Assembly: GCF_040392825.1 (NCBI RefSeq)
Contig: NZ_JBEBVH010000253.1
Span: 1-5,604, forward strand
Length of the DNA: 5,604 nt
Direction of reading: 5' to 3'
Origin: Pseudopedobacter sp040392825
Lineage (GTDB): Bacteria; Bacteroidota; Bacteroidia; Sphingobacteriales; Sphingobacteriaceae
A program made the translations under genes and the position numbers. Positions 5,179-5,604 of this stretch are shown in pieces. The notes beneath the pieces were generated by a model, which worked only from the letters and a program-made list of their open reading frames with translations, ran no database searches and was not told the origin of the DNA. Position 1 is the stretch's first letter, and each line of letters opens with the position of its first letter.

Positions 5179-5604
5179 ATGCAATTACATAAAATAGAAG
5201 CAGAACATTTTAAGCTCGACGGGGGCGCAATGTTCGGGGTAGTTCCAAAATCTATATGGAACAGAACAAATCCTGCCGATGAGAACAATATGTGTTCCTG
5301 GGCGGCCCGTTGTCTTTTAATAGAAGAAGATCACCGCCTTATATTAATAGACACAGGACTAGGCAATAAACAAGACGAAAAATTCTTTGGCTATTACCAT
5401 CTCCACGGAAATGACAATCTCTTATCTTCTATTCACCAATGCGGTTTTCATGAAAATGATATAACAGATGTTATTCTTACTCATCTTCATTTTGATCATG
5501 TAGGTGGGGCTGTTTCTACAAAAGACGGAAAACTGGTTCCTACGTTTCGAAATGCAATCTATTGGTCTAATCAGGAACATTGGGAATGGGCTGTTAATCC
5601 AAAT
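5179..5604 (+). CDS. MBL-fold metallo-hydrolase, N-terminal part (runs off the right edge)
   Basis: The frame is open for 142 codons from ATG 5179 to the window edge. It carries the metallo-beta-lactamase fold metal site H102-L-H104-F-D106-H107 in ILTHLHFDHVGG, preceded by the usual strand and aspartate (LILIDTGLGN, 54-63). The beginning, HFKLDGGAMFGVVPKSIWNR (10-29), is typical of cytoplasmic MBL hydrolases annotated near the N-acyl-homoserine-lactonase/quorum-quenching group, and there is no signal peptide. The later metal ligands lie outside the window. The family covers lactonases, phosphodiesterases and thioesterases, so the substrate is open. The ATG is the first in frame after the inverted repeat that ends 5 bases upstream, so the leader, and possibly the promoter, lie within the repeat-bounded unit. 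Confidence 0.88.
   Translation, partial: MQLHKIEAEHFKLDGGAMFGVVPKSIWNRTNPADENNMCSWAARCLLIEEDHRLILIDTGLGNKQDEKFFGYYHLHGNDNLLSSIHQCGFHENDITDVILTHLHFDHVGGAVSTKDGKLVPTFRNAIYWSNQEHWEWAVNPN

Noticed and set aside
4735..5185. Target-site duplication outside the inverted repeats of the four-helix-bundle unit
   Set aside because: The bases outside the left repeat (GTATAAC) and the right repeat (TAATTATG) show no direct repeat longer than expected by chance.
1..5604. CRISPR array, tRNA/rRNA genes, diversity-generating retroelement or defence system
   Set aside because: There are no regularly spaced repeats, no RNA gene structures, and no reverse transcriptase or template/variable repeat; the four-helix-bundle remnant alone does not indicate a retroelement.

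Overview
The window looks like a chromosomal stretch of a Bacteroidota bacterium, probably Sphingobacteriaceae (Pedobacter-like). This rests on AT-rich DNA, A-rich leader sequences instead of clear Shine-Dalgarno sites, a GH95 fucosidase with a Bacteroidota-style signal peptide, a lipoamide dehydrogenase with the GGICLNWGCIPTKALL signature, and remnants of two families that are abundant in that phylum. The taxon is an inference; there is no rRNA or other taxonomic marker.

Layout. Positions 1-811 (minus strand) hold the N-terminal 270 residues of a secreted GH95-family alpha-L-fucosidase that runs off the left edge. A 408-base divergent intergenic region follows; its minus strand carries two tiny overlapping membrane-type ORFs (1005-1153). 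Positions 1220-2945 (plus strand) hold a two-gene unit: a secreted PQQ-type glucose/sorbosone dehydrogenase beta-propeller and a secreted monohaem cytochrome c whose start lies inside the dehydrogenase's last codons (11-base overlap). A strong perfect hairpin (2954-2980) closes the unit. On the minus strand behind it (2993-3140) is a decayed fragment resembling a signal peptide plus the start of a carboxypeptidase-regulatory-like domain, as found at the N-terminus of TonB-dependent receptors. Positions 3345-4733 encode a full-length dihydrolipoyl dehydrogenase (lpdA). Positions 4747-5173 hold a broken four-helix-bundle (23S rRNA intervening-sequence-type) protein gene, bounded by imperfect inverted repeats and preceded by a nested palindrome. 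Positions 5179-5604 are the start of a metallo-beta-lactamase-fold hydrolase that runs off the right edge.

How the genes work together. The dehydrogenase and cytochrome fit a periplasmic aldose-oxidising pair: the PQQ enzyme oxidises a sugar and passes electrons to the cytochrome, which would feed the respiratory chain. They are transcribed divergently from the fucosidase, so fucose released by GH95 is a candidate substrate; this is a hypothesis. lpdA is a housekeeping E3 subunit with no evident link to the sugar genes.

The least ordinary parts are not the intact genes. They are the decaying four-helix-bundle unit with its repeat boundaries, the receptor-like remnant, and the small ORF pair. 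I found no convincing new defence, retroelement or CRISPR system.
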